Positions 8,006-16,543 of a stretch of 64,000 nucleotides of DNA are shown piece by piece. Origin of the DNA: Salinigranum rubrum (GTDB taxonomy: Archaea; Halobacteriota; Halobacteria; Halobacteriales; Haloferacaceae); contig NZ_CP026309.1 in assembly GCF_002906575.1 (NCBI RefSeq), forward strand, positions 3,286,001-3,350,000, given 5' to 3'. A program made the position numbers and the translations under genes. Position 1 is the first letter of the stretch, and every line of letters starts with the position of its first letter. The notes under the pieces were generated by a model. The model was given only the letters and a program-made list of their open reading frames with translations. It did not search any database and was not told the origin of the DNA.

Positions 8006-9388
8006 GTGGACCGCGAGACGCTGCTCGCCCGCGTCGCCGCCGTCTGGCAGCGAGCCCGCCGCATCGAGCGCCGCGAACTCGTCGAGTTCCGCCGCTGGGC
8101 CGAGAACACGAACAACCTCATCCACCTCTCGATTCTGCTGTTCGTCCCGCTCCTGATCGGCGGCGTGACGATCATCTCCAACGCCCTCACCGAACTGTCG
8201 TTCCTCCTGTTTCCGCCCCTGGCCTCGGGGACGTACACGCTCTTTGCCGACCCCGAGGGGAGGTACGCCTCCCCGGTCAAGTTCGTCGTCGGACTCACCA
8301 TCGGGGCGTTAGCGGGGTGGATTGCGCTCGAACTCTCCCTTCTCGTCTCCGGCCCGCCCACCGGCACGTTCGGCGTCCTCCCCGCGGCGGCCACGCTCTC
8401 TATCCTCCTCACGGGCGGGACGACGTGGGCGCTCAACGTCGAGGAACCGGCGGCGTTCTCGACGGCGCTGCTCGTCCTCGTGACCAACCGCGCGAGCCCA
8501 CAGTCGTACGTGCTGAGCGTCGCCGTCTTCGGGACGCTCGTCGCCGGCGTGTTCTACGTCTGGCGCGAGCAGTTCTACGAGAAACGCGCCCGCTACCTCT
8601 ACAGCACCGTCTCCGCGGACGACCGGGTGCTGGTCCCGATGCGCGGCCCCGACTGGTCCGCGGAGACGACCGCCGCGTTCGGGACGCGCCTGGCCGCGGC
8701 TCACGACGCCGGGAGGGTGGTCCTCCTCGGTTTCGTCGAGGGCGGCGGCGAGGACGAGAACGGGGAGACGACGGCGGTCACCGACCACCTCGAATCGGTC
8801 GCCGAACGCGTCAGGGAGTCGGGCGTCGCCTGCGAGGTGGTCGTCACGGAGGGCGAACCCGTGACGGCGACGCTCCGGGCCGTCCGCGACACCGGCTGTG
8901 ACCTCGTCGTGACGCCGTACGAGGCGGACGACGGCGCGCTCACCGAGTTCGTCCGCGGCGTGTTCGGCGGGCCGTCCGACGCCATCGCGTTCCGCGCGGT
9001 CGACGACGACTGCGACTGGCGGCGCGTGCTCGTTTTGGTCGCGCGTCCCGGCGACACCGCCCACGCGATGATCGACTTCGCCGAGCGACTCGTAGGCGAA
9101 AGGGGAACGCTCAGCGTCTGCACCTGCATCGGAACCGAGGTGGAGCGCCGACCGGCGGAGACGCGACTCGCGAACCTCGTCGAGACCGTCGACCGCCCCG
9201 TCGAAACGCGCGTCGCCCGGTCCGAGGTGACGTCGTACATCACCGCGAACGCCGGGGCGTACGACCTCGTCATCATCGGGTCGAGCGGCGACCGCTCCGC
9301 CGCGTCTCGGTTCGTCTCGCCGCCCACGTTCGAGCGGATCGCGGAGGTCGAGACGGACGTCGCAGTGGTGGACCGAGGGGACCCGTGA
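8006..9388 (+). CDS. HPP membrane domain fused to universal stress domain
   Basis: 460 residues, GTG start seven bases after the phosphorylase stop, so probably cotranscribed. The N-terminal half (about 30-190) has five or so hydrophobic segments and the HPP-family pattern SFLLFPPLASGTYTLF. The C-terminal half (about 205-455) has two soluble USP-like segments, ending in DLVIIGSSGDRSAASRF. HPP proteins are implicated in nitrite transport in plants and cyanobacteria; here the substrate is unknown. The fusion suggests that nucleotide or stress signals control the membrane part. Confidence 0.8.
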   Translation: MDRETLLARVAAVWQRARRIERRELVEFRRWAENTNNLIHLSILLFVPLLIGGVTIISNALTELSFLLFPPLASGTYTLFADPEGRYASPVKFVVGLTIGALAGWIALELSLLVSGPPTGTFGVLPAAATLSILLTGGTTWALNVEEPAAFSTALLVLVTNRASPQSYVLSVAVFGTLVAGVFYVWREQFYEKRARYLYSTVSADDRVLVPMRGPDWSAETTAAFGTRLAAAHDAGRVVLLGFVEGGGEDENGETTAVTDHLESVAERVRESGVACEVVVTEGEPVTATLRAVRDTGCDLVVTPYEADDGALTEFVRGVFGGPSDAIAFRAVDDDCDWRRVLVLVARPGDTAHAMIDFAERLVGERGTLSVCTCIGTEVERRPAETRLANLVETVDRPVETRVARSEVTSYITANAGAYDLVIIGSSGDRSAASRFVSPPTFERIAEVETDVAVVDRGDP

Positions 9389-9397
9389 GTCGGCCGG

Positions 9398-10738
9398 TCA
9401 GATAGCGGGCGAGTTAGGACGGACTGTCATCGAACGGTCGGCCGCGGGGGGCGCGCGACCCCGGTCGTTGAACTCGACGACGACCGCGACGTCCCGGCCG
9501 GTCTCGGTCGCGATCGCGGCGGCGATACGTTCGGGAAGCTGTGGATAGGCGGTGTCGACCGGACGGTTGACGGTGACCATCACCGACTCGCCCTCGGACG
9601 GGGTCAGGCCCAGCCCGACGCCGATATCCGCTCGGACGCGGACCAGTTCGACGTCGTCGTACTCGGGACGTTCGATAACGCCCTCGACGGACTCCGTGGC
9701 GGCCCGTTCGAACGCGATCGGACCGGCCAGCAACGTCGACGCCGTGACCAGCAGGCCCGCCAGAACGACGATGGTCACGACGGTCTCCCACTTCTGCCAG
9801 AGAACCGCCAGCCCGTCGGCCTCGGCCCAGTCGGGCGGTCGGTAGCCGAGATACCACAGCACCGCGAAGGCCGAGAGGTTGACCGCGACGGCGTTCACTA
9901 AGAGTAACAGCCCGGCACCGAGTGCGATGTTCGGAGAGCCCCACGCGATGCCGATGCCGACGGCGGCCGCGGCCGGAACGAGCGCGGCGGCGATCATCAC
10001 GCCGACCAGCGACACCGGGAGCGCCGTCGCGAGGGCGAGTGCCCCCGCCGCGCCGGCGCAGATGGCGACCGCCAGTGTCAACAGTCCCGGCGAGACGCGA
10101 CTCGCGACCTGACTGACGTTTCCCACGGAGAGCAACGAGGAGACGAACCCGCCGCGTTTCAACAGGAAGCCGAACGCCGCCGCACCGCCGATGGCCAGCG
10201 CGAACCCGAGCACCTGCGAACGGAACCCGACCAGGAGCATCCGGCGGTCGTCCAGGACGATTCCCACGCCCGAGATGAGTGCCGACCCCACCTGCGGGGC
10301 GATCACCATCGCGCCGACGACGACGGCCGGCGAGTCGAGGAGCAGTCCCGCGGTGGCGACAATCGTACTCAGGAGCGTCAGCCCGTAGTAGGTGAGGTTG
10401 TTGCGGTGCATCCCGAGGGCCTTTCCCCTGATCTCTTCGGGGGCGACGGAGTCGTCCTCCTCGGGGCCAGCGACGAACCGGTCCTCGAGTTCGTTGAAGT
10501 GTGCGGTCTTCGCCGTCTCGGTGGCCGTGATGATCGTGTACTGACTGTCGTCGAGGCCGGCCGCTCGAAGCTCTTCGAGGATGTACTCGACGGCCTGCGT
10601 CGGCAGCGGAAACTCCAGAAGGACGGTCTCTTCGGCGGTCGCGCTCTGCGTGACAACGTAGTCGATGGACTCGTCGTCGAGGACCGCGAGAACCCCGTCC
10701 AGGTCCTCCTCGGGGACCACCACCTTGATCTGGCGCAT
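9398..10738 (-). CDS. TIGR00341/DUF389 family membrane protein
   Basis: 446-residue protein of unknown function. Residues 1-85 are a soluble ferredoxin-like domain (MRQIKVVVPEEDLDGVL), followed by the family's signature LDSPAVVVGAMVIAPQVGS and about eight further hydrophobic segments, then an extracytoplasmic or cytoplasmic C-terminal domain with two proline-rich strands. The ORF can start nine residues upstream, but the ATG at 10738 matches the usual N-terminus. It is convergent with the HPP-Usp gene (nine-base gap) and codirectional with the Kch channel gene. Confidence 0.88.
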   Translation of the reverse strand: MRQIKVVVPEEDLDGVLAVLDDESIDYVVTQSATAEETVLLEFPLPTQAVEYILEELRAAGLDDSQYTIITATETAKTAHFNELEDRFVAGPEEDDSVAPEEIRGKALGMHRNNLTYYGLTLLSTIVATAGLLLDSPAVVVGAMVIAPQVGSALISGVGIVLDDRRMLLVGFRSQVLGFALAIGGAAAFGFLLKRGGFVSSLLSVGNVSQVASRVSPGLLTLAVAICAGAAGALALATALPVSLVGVMIAAALVPAAAAVGIGIAWGSPNIALGAGLLLLVNAVAVNLSAFAVLWYLGYRPPDWAEADGLAVLWQKWETVVTIVVLAGLLVTASTLLAGPIAFERAATESVEGVIERPEYDDVELVRVRADIGVGLGLTPSEGESVMVTVNRPVDTAYPQLPERIAAAIATETGRDVAVVVEFNDRGRAPPAADRSMTVRPNSPAI

Positions 10739-10837
10739 GTGTCCACCCACAGACACCGCTCGCATTACACTGGCGGTACCGAGATTCGGGGCGGGTGCGC
10801 GAGTCGCGGAAGGGAGACGGACGCGACGGTGAAGCCG

Positions 10838-12076
10838 TCAGCGGTCGCCCGGTTCGGACCCGCCGTCCGGGTCAGCGCCACCCGAGGCTTCCGCTCCGTC
10901 CCCCTCTTCGTCGACCGGATGCTCTTTCGACGGCTTCTCCTCCATGACCTTTTGTTCGACCCGCTCGGAGTCGCCGCCGAGCGCCGACTCGGCCATCAGG
11001 TGTCCTCCCAGGGTGGTCGGGCTGATGACGGTGTCCGCGCCGGCGCGCTTGAGTTTGTCGACGTTCTCCCTGTTCGAGGCCGCCGCGACGATTCTGACCT
11101 CCGGATTCAGTTGTCGTGCCGTGAGGATGGCCAGCGCGTCCTCGGCGTCGTTGTTGGTGGCGACGACGACGGCGCGGGCGGTGTCGACGCGGGCGCGCTG
11201 GAGCGATTCCGCGTCGCTCGGGTCGGCGGTGAAGACGTCGACGTCGCGGTCCGAGAGGATCCGGGCACGTTCTGTGTCCCGGGTGATGACGACGTACGGC
11301 GCCTTCGACGCGAGTTCTTCGAGGATCGGTTCGGTGAGGTCCCCGTAGCCGAGCACGAGGACGTGGTTTTCGAGGAGGTCGAGTTGTGTTTCGGTCATGC
11401 GTCCGAGTGCTTTCGAGAGGCGTGCTTCGATGGCGGGCGTGAGGAGGACACCGAGCGCCACCGCGAACGAGGAGACCGTCACGAGCAGGACGGACATCCC
11501 GAACAGGCGCGCGATGGGGGTCGAGGGAGTGATGTCGCCGTAGCCGACCGTCGACCCGGTGACCAGCGCGAAGTAAAACGCGTCGACGAGGTTGTCGAGG
11601 CCGTTGAACTGCTCGCGGAGCGCGTAGGCGCCGACGGTCCCGTACGTCTGTGCGCCGATGATGGCGGCGAGGGCGGCCAGTTCCGTGGCGGAGAGGTCGA
11701 GGTCGCGGTGGAACCGCTTGCGGTTGAACCCGAGCACGAGGAACGCGACGACCGACAGCGCGACGAGCGGGACGGCGCGCTCGTTCGACTGGAGCGCACC
11801 CTGTGCGGCCGTGACGGGAAACAGCACCATCGTCGCGTACCACGCCGCGCGGAGCCCTCGCCGGAGGCCGAACGCGCTGGCGAGGAGCAGAAAGCCCGTG
11901 AGCGCTCCGGTGAAGCCGGCGATGATCGGGACGAACTCGGGGACGAGCGCCGCGATGGGACCGATCGGGCGCGGCGGCGCGCCGATGTTGGCGATGCCAG
12001 TGACGACCGACGCGATGGCGACGGCGAAGGTCAGCGCCACCGACGCCCGTCCACCGATCCACTGGCGACTGACCAT
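10838..12076 (-). CDS. Kch-type potassium channel with RCK/TrkA-N domain
   Basis: 412 residues. Four or five hydrophobic segments occupy 10-145, the pore helix and selectivity filter are GSTVGYGD (filter TVGYGD, 176-181), and an inner helix follows. The cytoplasmic RCK/TrkA-N domain begins near 233 with VLVLGYGDLTEPI, a variant of the GxGxxG dinucleotide-binding loop. The C-terminal 35 residues are a Glu/Ser/Gly-rich tail. The frame runs 98 residues further upstream, but those are Arg-rich with no family likeness; the ATG at 12076 has a TATA box at 12101-12108. It is divergent from three TrkA-C proteins. Confidence 0.88.
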   Translation of the reverse strand: MVSRQWIGGRASVALTFAVAIASVVTGIANIGAPPRPIGPIAALVPEFVPIIAGFTGALTGFLLLASAFGLRRGLRAAWYATMVLFPVTAAQGALQSNERAVPLVALSVVAFLVLGFNRKRFHRDLDLSATELAALAAIIGAQTYGTVGAYALREQFNGLDNLVDAFYFALVTGSTVGYGDITPSTPIARLFGMSVLLVTVSSFAVALGVLLTPAIEARLSKALGRMTETQLDLLENHVLVLGYGDLTEPILEELASKAPYVVITRDTERARILSDRDVDVFTADPSDAESLQRARVDTARAVVVATNNDAEDALAILTARQLNPEVRIVAAASNRENVDKLKRAGADTVISPTTLGGHLMAESALGGDSERVEQKVMEEKPSKEHPVDEEGDGAEASGGADPDGGSEPGDR

Positions 12077-12096
12077 ACCCGTGGTTGGGTCGACTC

Positions 12097-12111
12097 GCTG
12101 TATTAAACAGC
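12097..12111 (-). promoter_or_regulatory. Palindrome covering the Kch promoter
   Basis: GCTGT-ATTAA-ACAGC has perfect 5-bp arms. Its AT centre is part of the TATA box (TTTAATA on the coding strand), 25-32 nt before the ATG. GTCGAC hexamers flank it on both sides. A repressor bound here would cover the TATA box. Confidence 0.5.
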
Positions 12112-12538
12112 TCGGTCGACGCGACGCCGATGCCGGCCCGGTCGGCAGCGGTCCGGAGCGACTCCAGAGTGAGGCGACACCGGTCAGCCGCGTCCTGAGC
12201 GACGACGACATGCCCGAAACGAACGGACTGGGGGTTCGAGAGCGCGTGAGAGACGTCGGCTCACGGGTCCCGTCCATCCTGTACGCGGAGGCGAGACGAC
12301 GAGATCGCCGAGCGGACCGTCGACGCCGATGGTGACGGTTACGTGCGGAAAGACGGTCGCCTCGCGCCACGTCATCGCACTCGCGAGTCGGAGCAGGAGC
12401 GAGTGGCCCGCGCGGGCCGAACCGGAGACGGATGGATGGTAGGCGGCGCTCGGAACCACTCGGTGACGCTCGGGAGAGTCCGTCTCCTCACGACCGACGG
12501 GACGGATCGGGGGACGGACCGACGGTGCGGGACGTAAC

Positions 12539-12545
12539 TTGTATA
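12539..12545 (+). promoter_or_regulatory. TATA-like box of first TrkA-C gene
   Basis: TTGTATA 25-31 nt upstream of the ATG at 12570. A degenerate copy (GGTATC, around 13872) stands at the same distance before the second paralogue, so the duplication seems to have included the promoter. Confidence 0.5.
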
Positions 12546-12569
12546 CCGACCGCACGAGTGAACGGGGGT

Positions 12570-13781
12570 ATGGCTTCGCTCCCGGTCGAGATTCTCTTCG
12601 GACTCTATCTGGGAATCCTCACGGGGATCATCCCGGCGCTGGTGTCGGGCGTCCTCGGCTTCCTGTTCAAATACGTCACGAACGTGACCATCCCCGGGCT
12701 CGGCGTCGTCGTCCTCTCGCTCGCCATCGCGGGCGCGAACGGCGGACTCATGGCGCTGAACGATCCGACCATCATCGGCTCCGGCGGGCGGTTCGTCGTC
12801 GCGATCATCGTCGTCCTGATGCTCTCGCTGTACGCGCACAGCCAGGGCGACAAACTGGGCGCGTCGGTGCCGCGACGGCTGAACCTCCGGAAGCTCACGG
12901 CGCGGACGCTCAACACGGACGTGGTCGAACTCGTCGGCGGGCGCGGTCAGGTCCGCGTCACCGTCTCCGGCGACGTCGGCGACATGGAGGGCTACCCCGC
13001 CCTCCCCGCGGACCTCCGCACGAGCATCCGCGACGGCGAGTGGACGTTCCCGGTCGACGTCCCGCTCGTCGAACTCGAAACCCGGTTCGCCGACCGCCTC
13101 CGCTCGGAGTTCGACCTCGCCGACGTGTCGGTGCGTCTGGACGAGAACGCCCGCGCGACTGTGAGCGCCGCACCGCCCGTCGGTGCGCTCTCGAAACGCA
13201 TCCCCGCCGGCAAGCGTGCGGTGTCCGTGAACGCGCTGCTGCCGACCGGCCTGGCAGCCGGCGACGACGTCGACGTCGTCGCCGGCGACCGAACCGTCTC
13301 CGGAACCGTTCTCAGCGTCGCGGGCGGGTCGAAGGCGGCGAGAGAGTCGGCCACGACCGACGGCGGGGTCGACACGGACGCGCCGGCACCCGCCTCGGCT
13401 TCGACCGCACCGGGCGGAGACGGCCGCGTCACGCTCGCGGTCACTCGACCGGACGCGGAGACCCTTCTCGGCGTGTCGTCGGCCGAACGACTCGTCGTCA
13501 ACTCCCACGGCGTCCGCCGCGAGTTCGAACTCATCTCGCTGCTCCGGCGCAGCGGCCGCCGGTTCCGCACGCTGACGGTGCGTGAAGGCGGTCTCCTCGA
13601 CGGTGTCACGGTCGGAGAGGCGGCCGTCCGCGACAGCTACGGCGTCGCCGTCTTCGCCGTCCGCCACGAGGGGACGTGGCGGATCGCACCGCGCGGCGGA
13701 CAGGCCGTCGCCGCCGGCGACAGCCTCGTCGTCGTCGGGACGCGCGAGGCGCTGGGCGCGTTCGAGGAGGCGGTTGCGTGA
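12570..13781 (+). CDS. Membrane-anchored TrkA-C (RCK-C) protein, copy 1
   Basis: 403 residues. Three hydrophobic segments (about 5-25, 35-60, 68-88) anchor a cytoplasmic region. A middle soluble domain (about 100-240) contains the block shared with copy 2, then a variable Ser/Ala/Thr linker (about 250-285), then a TrkA-C/RCK-C domain (about 290-400) whose pattern FELISLLRRSGR...LTVREGG resembles ligand-binding RCK-C modules. It likely senses a ligand such as a cyclic dinucleotide or NAD(H) and regulates K+ flux with the neighbouring channel; this role is inferred. The ATG at 12570 is supported by the promoter at 12539. Confidence 0.8.
   Translation: MASLPVEILFGLYLGILTGIIPALVSGVLGFLFKYVTNVTIPGLGVVVLSLAIAGANGGLMALNDPTIIGSGGRFVVAIIVVLMLSLYAHSQGDKLGASVPRRLNLRKLTARTLNTDVVELVGGRGQVRVTVSGDVGDMEGYPALPADLRTSIRDGEWTFPVDVPLVELETRFADRLRSEFDLADVSVRLDENARATVSAAPPVGALSKRIPAGKRAVSVNALLPTGLAAGDDVDVVAGDRTVSGTVLSVAGGSKAARESATTDGGVDTDAPAPASASTAPGGDGRVTLAVTRPDAETLLGVSSAERLVVNSHGVRREFELISLLRRSGRRFRTLTVREGGLLDGVTVGEAAVRDSYGVAVFAVRHEGTWRIAPRGGQAVAAGDSLVVVGTREALGAFEEAVA
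12921..13135 (+). repeat. 215-bp block identical to 14252-14466
   Basis: Read base by base, this stretch of copy 1 is identical to the corresponding part of copy 2, synonymous positions included, while bases on both sides differ. The first mismatches are at 12920/14251 and 13136/14467. A second identical run of about 91 bp lies at 13221-13312 and 14550-14641. Confidence 0.85.
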
Positions 13782-13900
13782 GCCACCCGACGCCTGCGGT
13801 CGGGGCTCGCCGCCGGCCGCTCGGTGCCCGAGACGCGTCGGTTCGAGAGCCCCGTGGAGGGGGTCGGAACTGGTATCCCGACGGCGCGAGTTGTTCGACT

Positions 13901-15114
13901 ATGGCTTCGCTGCCTATCGAGGTGCTCTTCGGACTCTACCTGGGCATCCTCACGGGGATCATTCCCGCGCTGGTGTCGGGGATACTCGGGTTCGCCTTCA
14001 AATACATCACGGGTGTCACCGTTCCCGGCTTCGGTGTCATGGTGCTGGCGCTGGCCATCGCGGGCGCGAACGGCGGACTCATGGCGCTGTCGGACCCGGC
14101 ACTCATCGGCTCCGGCGAACGGTTCGTCGTCGCGATCATCGTCGTCCTGATGCTCTCGCTGTACGCGCACAGCGAGGGCGACAAACTCGGTGCATCGGTG
14201 CCGCGACGGCTGAGCCTCCGGGAACTCACCGAACGGACCCTCAACACGGATGTGGTCGAACTCGTCGGCGGGCGCGGTCAGGTCCGCGTCACCGTCTCCG
14301 GCGACGTCGGCGACATGGAGGGCTACCCCGCCCTCCCCGCGGACCTCCGCACGAGCATCCGCGACGGCGAGTGGACGTTCCCGGTCGACGTCCCGCTCGT
14401 CGAACTCGAAACCCGGTTCGCCGACCGCCTCCGCTCGGAGTTCGACCTCGCCGACGTGTCGGTGCGCCTGGACGAGAACGCCCGCGCGACCGTGAGCGCC
14501 GCCCCGCCGAGCGGCGCGCTCTCGAAGCGCGTCCCACCCGGTAAGCGCGCGGTGTCCGTGAACGCGCTGCTGCCGACCGGCCTGGCAGCCGGCGACGACG
14601 TCGACGTCGTCGCCGGCGACCGAACCGTCTCCGGAACCGTCCTGAGCGCGAAGACGAACGAGACGAGGGCGGAGACGGTAGCGACCGACGGGGGGTCGAC
14701 GCGGCCGCGTCGGCACCGGTGACCCCGGTCACCCCGACGACGGCGGGCGGAGACGGCCGCGTCACGCTCGCGGTCAGCCGACCGGATGCGACCGCCCTCC
14801 TCGGCGTGTCGTCGGTCGACCGCCTCGTCGTCAACTCCCACGGCGTCCGCCGCGAGTTCGAACTCATCTCGCTGCTCCGGCGGGGTGGACAGCGCTTCCG
14901 GAAGCTCACCGTCCGTGAAGGGGGAGCGCTCGACGGCGTCACGCTCGGCGGGGCGGCCGTCAGGGACAACTACGACGTCGCCGTCCTCGCCCTCCGCCAC
15001 GAGGGGACGTGGCGGGTAACGCCACGCGGGTCACAGTCGGTCGGGGCCGGCGACGACCTCTTCGTCGTCGGCCGACCGGACGCGCTCACCGCCTTCGCGG
15101 AGGTGGTCGCGTGA
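13901..15114 (+). pseudogene. TrkA-C protein copy 2, broken by a frameshift
   Basis: Paralogue of the preceding gene. Frame 1 (13901-14722, 273 residues) has the three membrane segments and middle domain; the TrkA-C domain continues in another frame (14719-15114, 131 residues, GTG start). The break is at a G6 run, 14690-14695; a seventh G would restore a 404-residue protein collinear with copy 1. The upper frame's stop overlaps the lower GTG start as GTGA, so coupled translation into two chains is also possible. I favour a base-calling error or recent frameshift, as two other genes here share the pattern. A further GTGA overlap joins it to copy 3. Confidence 0.78.
14252..14466 (+). repeat. 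215-bp block identical to 12921-13135
   Basis: Partner of the identical block in copy 1; see there. The spacing between the two starts is 1331 bp. Confidence 0.85.
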
Positions 15115-16400
15115 GCGGTCTCGTCTTCCTCCAGAACGTCTCGCTCGACAGCCCGACGCTCGTCGAGGACGTCGCGCGGCTCCTGGCGTTCGTCTTCGCC
15201 GCAGGAACCGTCTCGGGGCTCTCGGCGCTCGTCTTCCGGTGGTACACCCGCGAACCGGTCCCCCTCGGCGTGTCGACCGTCCTCGGGCTGTCGGTCGTCG
15301 CGCTGTATCTCAACACCGTCGGCCTGTTCAGCCAGCTCGTCGTCGGTCGGGGGGCGACCATCTTCGAGTTCGACGCGGTCGTGTTCAACGTCGTCGCCAT
15401 CGGGCTCGCGGCGTTCGCGACGCCGGTCGGACGGCGCGTGGGTGACCGCGTGGCGACGGACGTCTTCGCCGTCGCCGGCGCGAAGGAACTGGACGCGGAG
15501 GTGTCGCGCATCGTCCGAACCGTCGGGCGGGTCACGGCGGTGACGCTCCCCGAGGCCGACGACATCGAGGACATGGAGAGCTACGACCCCGTCTCCGCCG
15601 AACTGAAAGAGGAGATGGGCGCGAAGACGCTGCTGTTCCCGAACCGGCTCACCATCGAGGAACTCCGCGACAGGCTCATCACCCGGCTGAAGGACGACTA
15701 CCGCGTCGGCTACGTCGACGTCGAACTCACCGAGCGGGGGGTCGTCGAGTATCTCGCGGTCGGGAGCCGGGCGGCGGGACTCGGGCCGACGCTCGGACAC
15801 GGAACGGTCGCCCTCTCGCTCCGCGCCGACCCGGCGAACGCCGCGAGCCCGGGCGACCTGGTTCAGGTGTGGCGACCCGGCGGCGTCGACCCCGAACCGC
15901 CGGAGAGCGACGACACCGACGGCGTCGATCCGACGGAGCCAGCGGAGGGGACGCGTCGACCGCCCGAACGGCTCTTCACGGCGGAACTCCGGGCGACGAA
16001 CGGCGACGTCGTCACGCTCGCCGCCGACGCCACGGACGTCGGGAAGGTCGACGCGACGACGACGTACCGGCTCGTCTCGCTCCCGGCCGAACCCCGTGCG
16101 GACCGGGAGTTCGCCTCCCTGCTCCGCGTCGCCGACGAGACGATGGCCGCGGTCACCGTCCCCGAGGGCTCCGAAATCGTGGGGGAGACGCTCGGGTCGC
16201 TCGACGTGACCGTCGCCGCGGTCCGTCCCGCCTCGGGGACGGTCCAGGCCATTCCGACGCGCTCGCGGCTCATCGAACCCGGGGACACGCTCTACGTGGT
16301 CGCCCGACCCGAGGTGCTCCGACGGCTCGAAGCGCGGACCAGCGTCGTCGTCGAAGTGCCACCCACCGCGGCGGAGGCGATGGAAGCCCCCGCCGACTGA
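15111..16400 (+). CDS. Membrane-anchored TrkA-C protein, copy 3 (diverged)
   Basis: 429 residues with a GTG start inside the stop of copy 2 (GTGA), so translationally coupled to it. Residues 18-105 contain three hydrophobic segments; 125-240 match the middle domain pattern of copies 1-2 (DMESYDPVSAELKEEM against DMEGYPALPADLRTSI) and 310-420 a TrkA-C domain. It is much more diverged than copies 1 and 2, so it is the older relative. The frame extends 34 residues upstream, but that part overlaps copy 2. Probable subunit of the same K+ regulatory assembly. Confidence 0.8.
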   Translation: MSGLVFLQNVSLDSPTLVEDVARLLAFVFAAGTVSGLSALVFRWYTREPVPLGVSTVLGLSVVALYLNTVGLFSQLVVGRGATIFEFDAVVFNVVAIGLAAFATPVGRRVGDRVATDVFAVAGAKELDAEVSRIVRTVGRVTAVTLPEADDIEDMESYDPVSAELKEEMGAKTLLFPNRLTIEELRDRLITRLKDDYRVGYVDVELTERGVVEYLAVGSRAAGLGPTLGHGTVALSLRADPANAASPGDLVQVWRPGGVDPEPPESDDTDGVDPTEPAEGTRRPPERLFTAELRATNGDVVTLAADATDVGKVDATTTYRLVSLPAEPRADREFASLLRVADETMAAVTVPEGSEIVGETLGSLDVTVAAVRPASGTVQAIPTRSRLIEPGDTLYVVARPEVLRRLEARTSVVVEVPPTAAEAMEAPAD

Positions 16401-16543
16401 CGCTCTCTCGAACCGGAACGTCGAACCGTCGGACGGCGAGTGACGCCGCGAGAGGACGAACGGGGACAGCCCGCGAGTGAAAGATATTTCTCCAAGACGA
16501 GTCCGAAAAAACGCTTTACGTCGACGGTGGCAATCCGGAGGCG

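Larger units (their letters stand above)
12077..12569. other. Divergent intergenic region of the potassium locus
   Basis: 493 bp between the channel and the first TrkA-C gene. It carries both promoters (12097-12111 and 12539-12545). Short frames on both strands (such as 12184-12555 minus) are Arg/Pro-rich and match nothing I know, so I leave the middle unassigned. Confidence 0.5.

Noticed and set aside
10406-12106. 566-residue plus-strand frame over the TIGR00341/Kch genes
   Set aside because: Shadow of two recognised membrane proteins.
12184-12555. 123-residue minus-strand frame in the Kch/TrkA-C gap
   Set aside because: Pro/Arg-rich, no recognisable family and it overlaps the TrkA-C promoter.
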